In this document: one piece after another, positions 48,634-59,632 of the stretch
Layout: each line of letters opens with the position of its first letter
Position numbering within the stretch: position 1 is the stretch's first letter
From: Rhodobiaceae bacterium
GTDB taxonomy: Bacteria > Pseudomonadota > Alphaproteobacteria > Parvibaculales > Parvibaculaceae
Length of the DNA stretch: 64,000 nucleotides
Direction: 5' to 3'
Assembly (NCBI GenBank): GCA_021404525.1
Contig: JAAWWE010000001.1
Span: forward strand, 744,001-808,000
The notes under the pieces: model-generated
What the model was told of the DNA's origin: nothing
The model's database searches: none
The model's input: only the letters and a program-made list of their open reading frames with translations
Translations under genes and position numbers: made by a program

Positions 48634-51306
48634 TTAGCCTGCGGCTTGCAGTTTGCCAAGTGCATCTGCGAGCTTAGCCTTTTCAGCTTCAGCTGTCGCT
48701 TTGCGTTCACGCTGCTCGTCGATCACCGCCTGAGGGGCCTTGGAAATAAACTTCTCATTCCCTAGCTTGCCATCAATCTTTTTGATCTCGCCGTCCAGCT
48801 TCGCCATGGCTTTCTGAAGACGTTCTTTCTCTGCAGACAGATCAATCACATCGGCAATTGGAAGCCCCCCTGTGGCTTCATCAATTACGAACTGCAATGA
48901 CCCTTCTGGTAGCTCCGCGTTGGTTGAAATCTCCGACAGTCTGGCCATGCGGCACAAGAGACCGCCGTGGCGGCCAAGGCGTTCTTCCGTAGCTGGGTCT
49001 GCACCTTTTAGAATGAGCGGTATTTTGGCGCCGGCTGGCACGTTCATCTCTGCCCGCACAGAGCGTACTTCTGTGATCAGACGGATCACCCAATCCATTT
49101 CCGCATCAGCCTTTGCATCGACAAGCCCTGTGTGACGTGGCCATTCGCTAAGCATCAACATCGTCTCACGCGGAGTTCCAACTTCACCTGTTTTCTGCCA
49201 AAGCTCTTCAGTGAGGAACGGCATGAACGGGTGTAGCAAGGTTGTTGCCTGATCCAGGACCCAGGAAGCAGTTGCACGTGTCTCAGTCTTTGCAGCCTCA
49301 TCATCCCCTTGCAGGAGAGGTTTCGCGAGCTCTACATACCAGTCACAGAAGATGTTCCAGATGAAACGATAGGTAGCGTTCGCTGCCTCATTGAAGCGGT
49401 AGCCTTCAATCTCTTCTGTGATCTTGTCCGCTGTCTTTTGAACCTCACCAACAATCCACTGATTAAGCGTTTGCTCAACCTTGGCCGGATCAAAATCAGC
49501 AACATGAATACATTCGTTCATCTCGCAGAAGCGGGCTGCGTTCCAAAGCTTCGTTCCGAAGTTCCGATAGCCCTCAACGCGTGACGTTGAGAGTTTAACG
49601 TCCCTGCCCTGCGCTGCCATGGCAGCAAGGGTAAAGCGAAGGGCGTCCGCGCCATATTCATCAATGAGACCGAGAGGATCGACAACGTTGCCCTTTGACT
49701 TCGACATTTTGGCGCCATGTTCATCGCGCACCAACGCATGCACATACACGGTATGGAACGGCACATCTTTCATGAAGTGAAGGCCCATCATCATCATCCG
49801 GGCCACCCAGAAGAAGATAATGTCAAAGGCGGTTACAAGTACGTCTGTCTTGTAGTGCCGCGCGAGTTCTGGTGTTTCTTCGGGCCAGCCTAGTGTAGAA
49901 AATGGCCAAAGGCCTGAGGAAAACCAGGTGTCGAGGACATCCTCATCGCGGGTGAGTTCCACATCCTGCCCATGTTTGGCCCGTGCAAGCTCGTAGGCTT
50001 CCTCTTCATCATGGGCGACAAAAATCTCCCCGTCTGGCGTGTACCAGGCAGGAATCTGATGACCCCACCAAAGCTGGCGGGAAATACACCAGGGCTGAAT
50101 GTTTCGCATCCATTCGAAATAGGTCTTGTCCCAGGTTTTCGGAACGAACTGAGTCTGACCGCGCTCGACGGCTTCGATCGCAGGCTTGGCGAGCGTTGGC
50201 GCATCAACATACCATTGGTCGGTGAGCCAGGGTTCAATCACGTCGTTGGATCGGTCGCCATAGGGCACCATCAGCGTGTGATCATCAATCTTGTCCAACA
50301 GACCGAGGGCGTCGAGATCTGCCACGATGGCCTTACGCGCTACATAGCGGTCCATGCCGCGATACTTTTCAGGCACCTCATCATTAAGGCAGGCCTTCGC
50401 ATCGAGGATATTGATCTTTGGCAAATCGTGTCGGCGCCCGACTTCAAAGTCGTTGAAATCATGTGCTGGCGTGATCTTCACAGCACCTGACCCTTGCTCC
50501 GGATCTGCATGTTCATCGGCCACTATAGGAATCAGACGCCCAACCAGTGGCAGGACGACATTCTTGCCGATCAGGTCTTTGTAGCGCTCATCCTCCGCGT
50601 TCACAGCAACAGCTGTGTCACCCAGCATGGTCTCGGGGCGCGTGGTGGCCACGACGATATAGCGGCCTTCTTCCCCCTCAATTGGGTAGCGGAAATGCCA
50701 GAGGTTTCCTTGGACCTCTTTCTGTTCGACCTCGAGATCGGAGATCGCCGTGCCCAGGGTCGGATCCCAGTTCACCAGACGTTTGTCTTTGTAAATCAGG
50801 CCTTCTTTATGGAGCTGAACAAAGACTTTCTGGACAGCTTTCGAAAGACCCTCGTCCATGGTGAAGCGCTCGCGGCTCCAGTCGCAGGACGCACCCAGGC
50901 GCCTTAGCTGTGTGGTGATGGTCCCACCACTTTCCTCTTTCCATTTCCAGATTCGTTCGACAAAGGCCTCCCGGCCCATATCGCGGCGACCGATATTGCC
51001 TTCTTCCGCCAATTGCCGTTCCACAACCATCTGCGTCGCAATGCCGGCATGGTCTGTTCCCGGCTGCCAGAGCACATCCTTGCCTCGCATCCGCTCAAAG
51101 CGCACCAGTATGTCCTGCAGAGTGTTGTTGAGCGCATGCCCCATATGCAGCGAACCCGTTACATTGGGAGGCGGAATCACGATGGTATAGGGCGTCGCCC
51201 CTGCTTCGACCCGTTTTGGGTCGCCAGCTTTGAATGCACCTGAAGATTCCCAGGTCTTGTAGAGCCGTTCTTCAACGTCCTGCGGACGAAATGTCTTTTC
51301 CAGCAT
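48634..51306 (-). CDS. valS: valyl-tRNA synthetase
   Basis: Class I synthetase charging tRNA-Val with an editing domain, 890 residues. HIGH motif: [19 protein letters not shown]; editing domain: [37 protein letters not shown]. The C-terminal tail is the ValS coiled coil (about residues 820-888). The 193 nt between its start and the popZ stop contain hairpins, including TTGGACG/CGTCCAA at 51461-51480, and no gene I can support. Confidence 0.98.
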   Translation of the reverse strand: MLEKTFRPQDVEERLYKTWESSGAFKAGDPKRVEAGATPYTIVIPPPNVTGSLHMGHALNNTLQDILVRFERMRGKDVLWQPGTDHAGIATQMVVERQLAEEGNIGRRDMGREAFVERIWKWKEESGGTITTQLRRLGASCDWSRERFTMDEGLSKAVQKVFVQLHKEGLIYKDKRLVNWDPTLGTAISDLEVEQKEVQGNLWHFRYPIEGEEGRYIVVATTRPETMLGDTAVAVNAEDERYKDLIGKNVVLPLVGRLIPIVADEHADPEQGSGAVKITPAHDFNDFEVGRRHDLPKINILDAKACLNDEVPEKYRGMDRYVARKAIVADLDALGLLDKIDDHTLMVPYGDRSNDVIEPWLTDQWYVDAPTLAKPAIEAVERGQTQFVPKTWDKTYFEWMRNIQPWCISRQLWWGHQIPAWYTPDGEIFVAHDEEEAYELARAKHGQDVELTRDEDVLDTWFSSGLWPFSTLGWPEETPELARHYKTDVLVTAFDIIFFWVARMMMMGLHFMKDVPFHTVYVHALVRDEHGAKMSKSKGNVVDPLGLIDEYGADALRFTLAAMAAQGRDVKLSTSRVEGYRNFGTKLWNAARFCEMNECIHVADFDPAKVEQTLNQWIVGEVQKTADKITEEIEGYRFNEAANATYRFIWNIFCDWYVELAKPLLQGDDEAAKTETRATASWVLDQATTLLHPFMPFLTEELWQKTGEVGTPRETMLMLSEWPRHTGLVDAKADAEMDWVIRLITEVRSVRAEMNVPAGAKIPLILKGADPATEERLGRHGGLLCRMARLSEISTNAELPEGSLQFVIDEATGGLPIADVIDLSAEKERLQKAMAKLDGEIKKIDGKLGNEKFISKAPQAVIDEQRERKATAEAEKAKLADALGKLQAAG

Positions 51307-51460
51307 GGAAAGTCTCGTAATTTCTAAGGAAAGCGAGCCTGAGAGCCTTGAATCAGCGATTAAGACCGCTTTGAGCAGCCGTTACAGCATAAGGCATGCC
51401 AGCCCGCAAGGGCCGGTCATCCAAGTATGTCTCAGACATAAAGTGTGGGGCAGGCGCAAG

Positions 51461-51480
51461 TTGGACGGTTTTTCGTCCAA
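51461..51480. repeat. hairpin downstream of popZ
   Basis: TTGGACG-GTTTTT-CGTCCAA, a 7-bp stem just past the popZ stop codon. On the minus strand no T-run follows, so terminator function is uncertain. Confidence 0.4.
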
Positions 51481-51499
51481 GGCCGGAAGGCTTTAAAAC

Positions 51500-52168
51500 C
51501 TAGCGACCGCGCCTGGCTACTCGCTCGATCTCTTCGCGCACCATCCGTTCCACCAGATCAGGCAGGTTCTGATCCATCCACTCTTTCAGCATCGGGCGCA
51601 GCATATCCGCCACAAGGTCCTCAAGAGTTCGAGAGTCGCCATTAGACGTCAGAAGTGAACTCGTCAAAGCCCCAAAGGCAGCGGCAGTGGCGGTCTCCGT
51701 CGTCCCGGAAATGAGTGAGGAATCATCCTCCTCATTGGCCGCAACGGGCTCAGGAAGCGGCTCTGGCTCCGGCGCGATCTCTTCTTCCGGCTCTTCGAAT
51801 GGGTCACCGAAATCAATATCGTCCTCAATTTCTTCAGCCGGTGCCTCAGCCTCTACGACGGGTTCTGGTTCTGGTTCGAGCTCCGGTTCAGGCGCCGCTT
51901 CCAGCTCCACAGGCTCCTCTTCAGGTTCTGGCTCTGGTTCCGGCTCAGGATCTGGTTCAGGTGCCGGCTCTTCAACAACCATCTCCGTAAGATCCATCAC
52001 ATCTTCTTCTTCAGCTTCGGGTTCAGGCTCCGGAGCAGGTTCTGCGGCAACTTCTTCCGCGGCGGCTTCTGTTTCGCCACCTTCCTCGTCATCCTCAGAA
52101 ATAATCCGGCGAATAGACGCCAGGATCTCTTCCATTGTTGGTTCTGGGCTTTCGGCTTCGTCGCTCAT
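51500..52168 (-). CDS. popZ: cell-pole organising protein PopZ (DUF2497)
   Basis: Self-assembling polar scaffold that anchors the chromosome origin in alphaproteobacteria, 222 residues. The N-terminal client-binding helix is [20 protein letters not shown]; the C-terminal oligomerisation helices are [20 protein letters not shown] and [14 protein letters not shown]. Between them lies a disordered acidic spacer of about 110 residues made mostly of Glu-Pro repeats, longer and more repetitive than usual. It lies between valS and tolC, a common order in the class. Confidence 0.93.
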   Translation of the reverse strand: MSDEAESPEPTMEEILASIRRIISEDDEEGGETEAAAEEVAAEPAPEPEPEAEEEDVMDLTEMVVEEPAPEPDPEPEPEPEPEEEPVELEAAPEPELEPEPEPVVEAEAPAEEIEDDIDFGDPFEEPEEEIAPEPEPLPEPVAANEEDDSSLISGTTETATAAAFGALTSSLLTSNGDSRTLEDLVADMLRPMLKEWMDQNLPDLVERMVREEIERVARRGR

Positions 52169-52279
52169 ATCGACCGCATCCTACTTGTACTTTGGGCAGC
52201 CCAGTCAATCTGGGCGGAAACTATGAAAATCTTAGGGCAGCAGCGCAGCAATGCCAACTGAAGCCGTGTCTTTAAACGA

Positions 52280-53701
52280 CTATTCGTCGTTGGTACCCCA
52301 TCCCACCCATTGATGCTTAACATCTTCATAATTTTCAACAGGATCGTAGTAATCGACGCCAAGGCCGAGCTCACGGGCACTCAATTGGCCGACAGCTGAC
52401 AGCAGGCCATAGCCCGCCACATATTCATCCCGCTCGGCCGTCACGAGGGAGACCTGGCTATCCAGAAGCTCTTGCTCTGCATCGAGCACATCGAGTGTCG
52501 TACGAGACCCAACCTGTGCCTCCTGCCGAACACCATCAAGGGCAATTTCGTTGGCGCGAACCTGTTGGCGATTGGAGACAATCGCAGACCGCGTTGCTCT
52601 CAGCTGCTCCCAGGCGTTGCGCACAGCTTCCTCAACCTGCCGCAGCGTATCAGCGACCTGAAGCTTGCTTTGGCTTTCAAGGTGTTTTGCTTCCCGGATG
52701 GCGGAATATTGGGATCCGGATTGGTAAAGTGGAATTGTAATAGTACCGAGCACGCGTGTGGTCGTTGATCTCGCGGTTGTCGAAGATGGCTCTTCAGCAT
52801 GTTCATAGGACGCATCGAGGGACACTGTCGGCAGCAATCCACCTTTTGCGACAGTCACCGCGTGTCCAGCAGCTCTCTCAGAATGCCGAGCTGCTTCCAG
52901 CGCCGGATTGGTCGAGATGGCCAATTGCATCGCTTCTGCTTCGCTCTGAGGGAGCGCCGGCAAAGGAGGCGCTGGCTCAAGCGAGCCTGGTGTCTGTCCG
53001 ACAACCCGTTCATAAGCAGCACGGCTGGCAATAAGGGCCGCCTCCGCTGCGATCAGGTTAGTATCAGATAGGCTGAGCCGGGCTTCAGACTGGGCGACGT
53101 CTGTCCGAGTAATCTCGCCAACACGAAACCGGTCTTGGGAGGCCTCGAGTTGGCGCTTTAAAACCTCAACATTTTTTCTTCTCAGGTCGACAACAGCAAT
53201 ATCCCGCACGACGTCCATATAAGCTGTCACGGCATCAAGGAGCGTCGTTTGTTCAACGTTCCGCAAGTTCTCCCGACCGGCTTCTACGGACGCCTCAGCC
53301 CGCCGTGCCCCATAGAGCGTTCGGCCGCCGGTAAAAAGATTCTGCGATAGTGCAAGCGTGCCCGTCATCGGGTCAAAAGTCTGTTTGCCGCCAAAACCCG
53401 GAATACCAATAGAAGACGTTGAATCTGTCTCAACGGTTCCGTAGGACCCCGTCGCCGAAAGCGATGGCCGCCAGCCTGAGAGGGCTTGAGGAACCTGTTC
53501 ATCGGTTGCGCGGAGACCAGCCCGTTGAGCCAAAAGTGCCGGGTTTGACTGATATGCGGCAGCCAGTGCGTCAAAAAGACCCTCCGCATGAGACGGTGTC
53601 GCGAATGCGATGACACTAAGAGCGACTCCGCCCAGCAAACGCGCGGCGTTTGATTTAAACAAAGATGCCGTGCGCTTCTTACTCAAACCTGACTGTGTCA
53701 T
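52280..53701 (-). CDS. tolC: TolC family outer membrane efflux/secretion protein
   Basis: Outer-membrane channel for tripartite efflux pumps and type I secretion, 473 residues, start at ATG 53701. Signal peptide region RLLGGVALSVIAFATPSHAE, then the two repeats of the OEP fold (AAYQSNPALLAQRAGLRATD; STNPALEAARHSERAAGHAV) and the C-terminal GSRTTLDVLDAEQELLDSQV and YVAGYGLLSAVGQLSA. No pump or ABC exporter genes are next to it; it lies with pcm and popZ as in other alphaproteobacteria. Confidence 0.93.
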   Translation of the reverse strand: MTQSGLSKKRTASLFKSNAARLLGGVALSVIAFATPSHAEGLFDALAAAYQSNPALLAQRAGLRATDEQVPQALSGWRPSLSATGSYGTVETDSTSSIGIPGFGGKQTFDPMTGTLALSQNLFTGGRTLYGARRAEASVEAGRENLRNVEQTTLLDAVTAYMDVVRDIAVVDLRRKNVEVLKRQLEASQDRFRVGEITRTDVAQSEARLSLSDTNLIAAEAALIASRAAYERVVGQTPGSLEPAPPLPALPQSEAEAMQLAISTNPALEAARHSERAAGHAVTVAKGGLLPTVSLDASYEHAEEPSSTTARSTTTRVLGTITIPLYQSGSQYSAIREAKHLESQSKLQVADTLRQVEEAVRNAWEQLRATRSAIVSNRQQVRANEIALDGVRQEAQVGSRTTLDVLDAEQELLDSQVSLVTAERDEYVAGYGLLSAVGQLSARELGLGVDYYDPVENYEDVKHQWVGWGTNDE

Positions 53702-53851
53702 CTTACCCTCTCCCAGACAGAAATTCGCTTCCGCAACTCCGCCATACCAAATGCTGTATCCGGTCTCTTTAGCCGCATAGTGCGTCGAAAATGGTAACCG
53801 GGCCATTAACCTTAGCGGAACATAAACACAGAGGATATGTGGGAAATAGCA

Positions 53852-54523
53852 TCAGAAAGTAAAGGTTTCTGCGACTTCAAATCCCGGAAGTGGATGAATT
53901 CCAGCCTCAAATCCGTTCCGGTGGGTCGATTGAGCACCACTTTTCAAATAGACCCGCGCTTTTCCAACATTTCCCTCTACGACAACGCCCACGAGCCTAC
54001 CGCCCTCTTTCAGCTGACCGAGCAGCTCCGAAGGCACGGCAGGGACTGAGCCATTGAGGAAGATGACATCGAAGGGTCCCTGCTTGGTGTTTCCCTCTGA
54101 AAGCGCGCCCTCAATGACCGCAGCATTGTCAACTCCAAGCTCAAGTAGAGTGGCGCTGGCTTTTTCCGCCAACTCCGAATCACTCTCGATCGCGACCACG
54201 GTGTCGGTGAGATCTGCCAGCAATGCTGTCGAATAGCCTGTCGCCGGGCCCACATCCAACACAAGGTCCGTAGGTGACAACGACGCCAGTTCCATCAGTT
54301 TTGCCAGAACACGAGGGTCCATAAGAAAACGAGCCGGCGACCCGTCAGCAGGTTCTTTTACGCAAAGATCATCGCCCAGATAAGCAATAGAACGCTTTGT
54401 TTCCGGTACAAATTGCTCTCGTGGAACCCGGTTCATCGTCGCAAGAATGCGATCATCCGTGACCCCGGAGGTCATTACCTGACTCTCCACCATGTTTTTT
54501 CTGGCAGCGTGCAACTCGCTCAT
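53852..54523 (-). CDS. protein-L-isoaspartate O-methyltransferase-like protein
   Basis: A 223-residue relative of Pcm. ARKNMVESQVMTSGVTDDRI and RVPREQFVPETKRSIAYLGD at the N-terminus and the SAM-binding VLDVGPATGYSTALLADLTD are as in the family; IFLNGSVPAVPSELLGQLKE replaces the usual VTAAAPEIP block, so substrate specificity may differ. It sits directly upstream of tolC. The 227 nt between it and tRNA-Cys hold no gene I can support. Confidence 0.9.
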   Translation of the reverse strand: MSELHAARKNMVESQVMTSGVTDDRILATMNRVPREQFVPETKRSIAYLGDDLCVKEPADGSPARFLMDPRVLAKLMELASLSPTDLVLDVGPATGYSTALLADLTDTVVAIESDSELAEKASATLLELGVDNAAVIEGALSEGNTKQGPFDVIFLNGSVPAVPSELLGQLKEGGRLVGVVVEGNVGKARVYLKSGAQSTHRNGFEAGIHPLPGFEVAETFTF

Positions 54524-54750
54524 TGTCCCTCTAACTAAGACTTTGAATTGTCTTGAGCGCCGATAATGCCAACGATGGCAAAAGCAACGCGAGTCCCTGC
54601 AGGTTTATACTGACCGAAGCCTTCAAAAACAATTGGATTTAAGGCTGTAAAGCTGCGGCAGTTCATAAGGTCTGTGACGATTTCTTCGTTGTGGCGCCTG
54701 CTCGAACTTGGTATATCCCCGCTGCCCGGCTGTAATTTGCCGGCGTGAGA

Positions 54751-54824
54751 GGCCACGTGGCGGAGTGGTTACGCAGCGGATTGCAAATCCGTGTACCCCA
54801 GTTCGATTCTGGGCGTGGCCTCCA
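54751..54824 (+). tRNA. tRNA-Cys (anticodon GCA)
   Basis: A 74-nt cloverleaf: acceptor GGCCACG/CGTGGCC, anticodon loop TTGCAAA with GCA, T-arm CAGTTCGATTCTG, discriminator T (U73, the tRNA-Cys identity base) and encoded CCA. It lies between pcm and the polysaccharide locus. Confidence 0.97.
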
Positions 54825-54864
54825 GTTTACTTCCATTCAGAGAAATTCCATGTCGGCGCGGCGT

Positions 54865-56187
54865 TTAGGCCGCGAATCCGTCGATTTGACCAGGTCTTGC
54901 TGCTACCGATGGCGCCTCGCGATCAGCCACGGCTGAGTTGATACGGACATAGGCAATTCCGCCCCAAACGAGCCCCATCAAAAGGTACACATGTCGCCAA
55001 TTATCGATGTCGATAATGAACGCTTCGGCCGCATGGGCGGTGAAAGTTGCCACAGCCACAATCTGCAGACCCTGGAATGGCGTTTGAACAAAACAGGTCC
55101 GGAACCCCAGGAAGATCGTTGAGGCCATAAGAACCAAAAAGGCGGCGCCCGACAGCCAGCCTCCTGCAAGGAAGACATTGAGATACACATTGTGTGGGTC
55201 GACACCGATAATCTTGGCCCATTGAGATGGGCCGATACCAAATGGTTTGTTGAGGATGGTCTGGATCGCCTGTTCCTGCACAGCAAAGCGCCCACCCTCT
55301 TCCGACACGTCATAGGATTGAGTGAGGGAGAAGCGTTCTTCAAAAAGCTCTGAGACCAGGTCTGATGACAACGCCCAGGCGACCACACAAGCCGCGAGCA
55401 CCCCAATCAGCGAAACCGCTAGCGTCAATCGAGCTATTTGCCTCGCTGATGAAGCGGTCATCCATGTCAGCACCAGAAAAATACCACCCGCCAAAATTAG
55501 GTTGCCCCAGGCTCCGCGCGAAAAGCTCAACAGAATTCCGAGAAAAAGCAAACCAACAACCGGCACAAGAAGAAGATCGCGCCGCTGAGACGACATAGAA
55601 AGTCGATAGATTAAAAACAGGATCGGTCCGACCAGAAAGGGTCCAAAGACATTGGGGTCATTGAAGGTACTGCGAACCCTGCTGAACTTGAGGAAGGTCT
55701 CTGCATTGGGCATCAATCCGAAATAAGCAGCACACCCAATAGCGGCTGCGATTGCCGCGGCTAGCGTATAAGCCCACCAGATAATCGCGAGATTGCGCTC
55801 CGGGTTGGCGGCAACAAGGGCTGCAAAGAAGAACATGCTCAAAACGAGATAGGTCGACACCAAAATGAAGTCAGTCACTCTTTCGATGTAAAGCGCTCCA
55901 ATCCCAGAAAACGCGTAGCCGAGCAAAAGCAATCCCCACAAAATTGCTGGCATTCGGAGATCTTTTGGAAAACGCAGACCGACCGCGAATGTGAATCCCA
56001 TCGTCAAAACCAACAGGAGGTCATATGGCGCTGGCGTCGAGGACGAGCCGCTTGAAACTGTGCTGACGTAAAAGCCTGTCGTAAGGGTAAAAAAGAGCAA
56101 GCCGCTGCTCAACAGCGTCCAGACCGTGTGACGGTTGGTCCGGCGTGGGTCCGCCATCTCCTCAATATCGCGCTGCCATCCATCCAT
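54865..56187 (-). CDS. O-antigen ligase/polymerase (Wzy-like) family protein
   Basis: A 440-residue polytopic membrane protein with about eleven hydrophobic segments and, in the second half, the large periplasmic loop and the motif IGPSQWAKIIGVDPHNVYLN (about residues 312-331) typical of the Wzy_C/O-antigen ligase family. Start at ATG 56187 behind GAGG. It is last in the run glycan exporter, glycosyltransferase, sugar transferase, and so most likely polymerises the repeat unit; a ligase role is the alternative. Confidence 0.85.
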   Translation of the reverse strand: MDGWQRDIEEMADPRRTNRHTVWTLLSSGLLFFTLTTGFYVSTVSSGSSSTPAPYDLLLVLTMGFTFAVGLRFPKDLRMPAILWGLLLLGYAFSGIGALYIERVTDFILVSTYLVLSMFFFAALVAANPERNLAIIWWAYTLAAAIAAAIGCAAYFGLMPNAETFLKFSRVRSTFNDPNVFGPFLVGPILFLIYRLSMSSQRRDLLLVPVVGLLFLGILLSFSRGAWGNLILAGGIFLVLTWMTASSARQIARLTLAVSLIGVLAACVVAWALSSDLVSELFEERFSLTQSYDVSEEGGRFAVQEQAIQTILNKPFGIGPSQWAKIIGVDPHNVYLNVFLAGGWLSGAAFLVLMASTIFLGFRTCFVQTPFQGLQIVAVATFTAHAAEAFIIDIDNWRHVYLLMGLVWGGIAYVRINSAVADREAPSVAARPGQIDGFAA

Positions 56188-56196
56188 AGCTGTGCC

Positions 56197-57756
56197 TCAA
56201 TAAGCGTTTTCGCCCTTCAGCAGCGCCCAGGGGGTCCGCAGGATAATGTAGAGGTCAAACAAAAGAGACCAATTGTCGATGTAAAACAGATCATATTCGG
56301 TCCGTCGACGGATCTTTTCGTCCGTATCGGTCTCACCACGCCAGCCATTAATTTGCGCCCAGCCTGTGATGCCTGGTTTTACACGGTGGCGTGCGAAATA
56401 GCCGTCAACCACATCGCCATAAAGTTGATCTGCAGCCTTCGCGAGAACCGCGTGAGGCCGTGGGCCTACCATTGACATGTCCCCTTTGAGGACTGTGATG
56501 AGCTGCGGCAATTCATCAATGCTGGAACGACGGAGGAAACGTCCGACCTTTGTGACCCGGTCATCATCTGCGGTAACGAGTTTCTCTGCGTTGCTGTCCT
56601 GATTTGCGTGAGACAAAGTCCTGAACTTGTAGACTTCAACCAATTCATTGTTAAAACCGTAGCGTCTCTGCTTAAAGAAGACCGGCCCTTTGCTGTCCAG
56701 TTTGATCGCGATGGCAACGCCGACAAAGATGGGCAGCGAGGCAATCAGCATCGCGCCTGCAATGATCCGGTCGGAGACAGTCTTTACGACATAGTCCCAG
56801 TCGGTGAGCGGTTTTTTGTAGATATCAAGGAACGGAACATTCCCGATATAACTATAGGTACCGGATTTAAACCGCAGCCTTGAATCAAGCGCGCTCAGGC
56901 GAATGTCTACCGGCAAAACCCAAAGCTTCCGCAAGAGCTCGAGCATGCGCCCTTCTGCGGTCATGGGTAGCGCGACCAACAACATGTCGATGCGGTTGGA
57001 TCGTGCAAAACGGACCAGCTCATCAAAGCTCCCGAGCTTCTTGACGCCATCGATTGTCTCCGGCGCACGATCCGCTGACCGGTCATCGAAAACACCGCAT
57101 ATATTGATGTAATGCACATCGGAATCTCGCAGCGCCTCGATGAGGCGCTGTCCGGTTTGGCCACCGCCGACCAGCACAACATTCTGCTGCAACCGTCCCT
57201 GCTCAGCCCAAGTGCCAATGATTGAATGTGCGACACTTCTCACAACGGCAATGCCTATGAGACCGCTGAGAAACCATCCCGCCAGCCAAATACGCGACAG
57301 GCTTTCGCTTTCTTTTAGCAAGATGGAGAAGACGAGGCCGCAAATAAAAACTGCGGTCCAACTGGCACAGGCTGAACGAATGGTTCCCCATTGCATCTGC
57401 AGTACGGCGACACGATAAAGGCGCGAAAAATCACTCGCCAGGACGTAGGCCACTGGAAGACCGATGGTGAGCACAATATAGAAGGCAAGCGCCTCCCAAA
57501 CATGGGACCCGACATAAGCCCATGCGATCAACGCGCCGAGGCTCATCAGCACCAACGTTTCGACCAGCCTTAGAGTGCCTCTTACCACGGTCGGGGCGAT
57601 GGATGATTGAACTTTGGATCTCCGATCAATTTTGGGGACGGGACCCGTTGGGCGCCCCTCCCGCTCAAATCGCGCCCCAGATGTCACGCTGGGCATTTCG
57701 GAACCAATAGACGCATCAGCCGGCGCACCGTGTTTGGTTGGATGAGTATCTGTCAT
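56197..57756 (-). CDS. undecaprenyl-phosphate sugar-1-phosphate transferase (WcaJ-type)
   Basis: Starts the glycan repeat unit by moving a sugar phosphate to undecaprenyl phosphate. The 519-residue protein has four N-terminal membrane segments, a central CoA-binding-like domain ([19 protein letters not shown]), another membrane segment and the transferase domain with [46 protein letters not shown] and [18 protein letters not shown]. This is the WcaJ/polyisoprenyl-phosphate hexose-1-phosphate family. Overlaps the glycosyltransferase stop by 4 nt. Confidence 0.92.
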   Translation of the reverse strand: MTDTHPTKHGAPADASIGSEMPSVTSGARFEREGRPTGPVPKIDRRSKVQSSIAPTVVRGTLRLVETLVLMSLGALIAWAYVGSHVWEALAFYIVLTIGLPVAYVLASDFSRLYRVAVLQMQWGTIRSACASWTAVFICGLVFSILLKESESLSRIWLAGWFLSGLIGIAVVRSVAHSIIGTWAEQGRLQQNVVLVGGGQTGQRLIEALRDSDVHYINICGVFDDRSADRAPETIDGVKKLGSFDELVRFARSNRIDMLLVALPMTAEGRMLELLRKLWVLPVDIRLSALDSRLRFKSGTYSYIGNVPFLDIYKKPLTDWDYVVKTVSDRIIAGAMLIASLPIFVGVAIAIKLDSKGPVFFKQRRYGFNNELVEVYKFRTLSHANQDSNAEKLVTADDDRVTKVGRFLRRSSIDELPQLITVLKGDMSMVGPRPHAVLAKAADQLYGDVVDGYFARHRVKPGITGWAQINGWRGETDTDEKIRRRTEYDLFYIDNWSLLFDLYIILRTPWALLKGENAY

Positions 57757-58946
57757 TCTGCTGCGTCCAGTTTTGCGTGGGATGACGTGTATGGTTGCCC
57801 ATTGGGCTTGTTACGGCGTGCGGTCAGAGCTTCCGCATATACGGCAGCAACGCCGTTTGCCATGCCGGTCAAAGAAAACTGGTCTCCTACATATGCATGA
57901 AGATCAGCGGCGTCCCGAAGACACTCAGTTTCATTGCTAAGGAAATTGACCAATGCCTGTTCCAAAGCACGTGCATTGCCCGGCTCAACCAGTCTGTCGG
58001 AGAGCGGACCAAATATTTCTGGGATACCGCCTGTTGAGGTCGCAATGAGTGGCTTGCCGGCCGCAGCAGCCTCAAGGGCAACATAGGGAAATGAATCATG
58101 GTGCGAAGGCAGCACGACAGCGCGAGCCCGAGTAAATGCCTCACGCGCTGGAACTTTGCCGAGCACCTGAATGGAACCAGAAAGCGATCGAGCATCTATC
58201 GCTTCAACAAACGCAACCATATCAGGGCCGTCACCTGCCACATCAACAGTGATCTTTCTATGAACTGCGACCTCTGCGACTGCTTCCAGCAAGGTGAAAA
58301 TGCCTTTGAGCTCCCGGATTTCGCCTAGAAACAGAAAGTCTGCCGGATCAGTCCTGGTGGGCACACTGTCAAACTCATGGGAAGCAAGCCCGTTATGCAC
58401 GACATGTGTATTTGTCGGTAAATCGCCAAACCGCTGCGCGAAAACAGATCGTGCAAACTCAGACTCAAGAATGAGACCATCAGTCCGTGCAAGCATTGTT
58501 CGTTCCGCAAACCCAAAAACCCGACCTAAAGTGCTTTCTGGCGAGTAATGAATACTGCCACCGTGAGGCGTGTAAACGCGCGCCAAAGGAGCGGAACTGG
58601 GGACGCATCTCGCCAACAAACCACCCTTAGCACCATGCCCGTGGAGCACATCAGGAGAAATCTGCCGGAGTTTTTTTGCTGTTGCTATTAGGGCTTTGAC
58701 ATCACTGAACCCTGGCAGTCTGCCGAGGCCGATACGGGTGACACCCAATTCGCAATAGGTTTCCAACTCTGAGATGTGGTCGTTCGTTAGAGGGTCGTTT
58801 GGTTCATCGGCACAGAGTATGCCGACACTGTATCCAGCAGCACTTTGCGCTTTGGCCAGATCAAAGACATGCCTGAAAAGGCCGCCGACCGGCGCGCGCA
58901 GACAGTGTAAAACTCGAGGAGGATATGTTGGAACGCGAGTACTCAT
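57753..58946 (-). CDS. glycosyltransferase family 4-like (GT-B)
   Basis: A 397-residue GT-B glycosyltransferase. N-terminal domain with APVGGLFRHVFDLAKAQSAA and HGHGAKGG; C-terminal nucleotide-sugar domain with FLFLGEIRELKGIFTLLEAV and the ALEAAAAGKPLIATSTGGIP block. It likely adds a sugar to the lipid-linked unit made by the downstream transferase, with which it overlaps by 4 nt (ATGA). Donor unknown. Confidence 0.9.
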   Translation of the reverse strand: MSTRVPTYPPRVLHCLRAPVGGLFRHVFDLAKAQSAAGYSVGILCADEPNDPLTNDHISELETYCELGVTRIGLGRLPGFSDVKALIATAKKLRQISPDVLHGHGAKGGLLARCVPSSAPLARVYTPHGGSIHYSPESTLGRVFGFAERTMLARTDGLILESEFARSVFAQRFGDLPTNTHVVHNGLASHEFDSVPTRTDPADFLFLGEIRELKGIFTLLEAVAEVAVHRKITVDVAGDGPDMVAFVEAIDARSLSGSIQVLGKVPAREAFTRARAVVLPSHHDSFPYVALEAAAAGKPLIATSTGGIPEIFGPLSDRLVEPGNARALEQALVNFLSNETECLRDAADLHAYVGDQFSLTGMANGVAAVYAEALTARRNKPNGQPYTSSHAKLDAAE

Positions 58947-58954
58947 GATAAATT

Positions 58955-59509
58955 TCAGAAATACCGTTCGCCGATGAGGATCGTGTCGCCGGGACGAACT
59001 GCAGAAGTTGTTTCAACCCCCAGCTCAACAATGCGATCGCCAAGGTTTCGCGTGACGCGCGCTACCTTTGTGTTGGCGCGGTGCGTGTAGCCACCGGCAA
59101 TTGCTACGGCCGTATTGACCGACATGCCTGCCACAAATGGGTATTGTCCTGCGGCGCTCACTTCGCCAAGAATGAAAAACGGTCTGAAGTTAAGCACCTC
59201 AACGCTGACATTTGGATCACGGAGCAATGTCTGGGAGAGCACGCTCACCAGCGAGATTTCCAGCTCATCCGGTGTCAGCCCCCTCGCCTGCACGGCTTGG
59301 ATGAGTGGCATGGAAATCTCGCCGGCGCCATCAACGGCATACTCACCGGTGAGGTCCTCCTGCCCGAACACAATCACCCGAAGGCGGTCCCCGCTATCAA
59401 GGCGATAGGGCGCGTTTTGTCCAGCAACCGGCATTTCCGATAGGACACCCGTATTCGAACAAGCGCCTAACAGACCAACAATCATCGCAACTATAAAAAA
59501 CCGGCTCAT
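58955..59509 (-). CDS. polysaccharide export lipoprotein (Wza/GumB-like)
   Basis: A 184-residue outer-membrane export protein. Lipoprotein signal with lipobox LLGAC (about residues 13-17), then the export domain (YRLDSGDRLRVIVFGQEDLTGEYAVD in pieces, GEISMPLIQAVQARGLT) and one SLBB-like repeat (FFILGEVSAAGQYPFVAGMS). It is short, like GumB rather than Wza. First gene of the leftward run; diverges from the Wzz/kinase gene across a 237-nt spacer. Confidence 0.9.
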   Translation of the reverse strand: MSRFFIVAMIVGLLGACSNTGVLSEMPVAGQNAPYRLDSGDRLRVIVFGQEDLTGEYAVDGAGEISMPLIQAVQARGLTPDELEISLVSVLSQTLLRDPNVSVEVLNFRPFFILGEVSAAGQYPFVAGMSVNTAVAIAGGYTHRANTKVARVTRNLGDRIVELGVETTSAVRPGDTILIGERYF

Positions 59510-59632
59510 AGCGGGCCTTTTTCTGATCCTTTGAATGGGCTCAACGCTAGACCGAATTCGTTAAGACTTTCCGACCAGATTTCGCTTCCCAAAACTTGCG
59601 TAAACCATCTAAAGGCTGGAATTCATTGACGC

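Noticed and set aside
54535-54666. Small open frame of about 43 codons between pcm and tRNA-Cys (minus strand)
   Set aside because: No clear ribosome-binding site, A/T-rich third positions unlike its neighbours, and no family I recognise.
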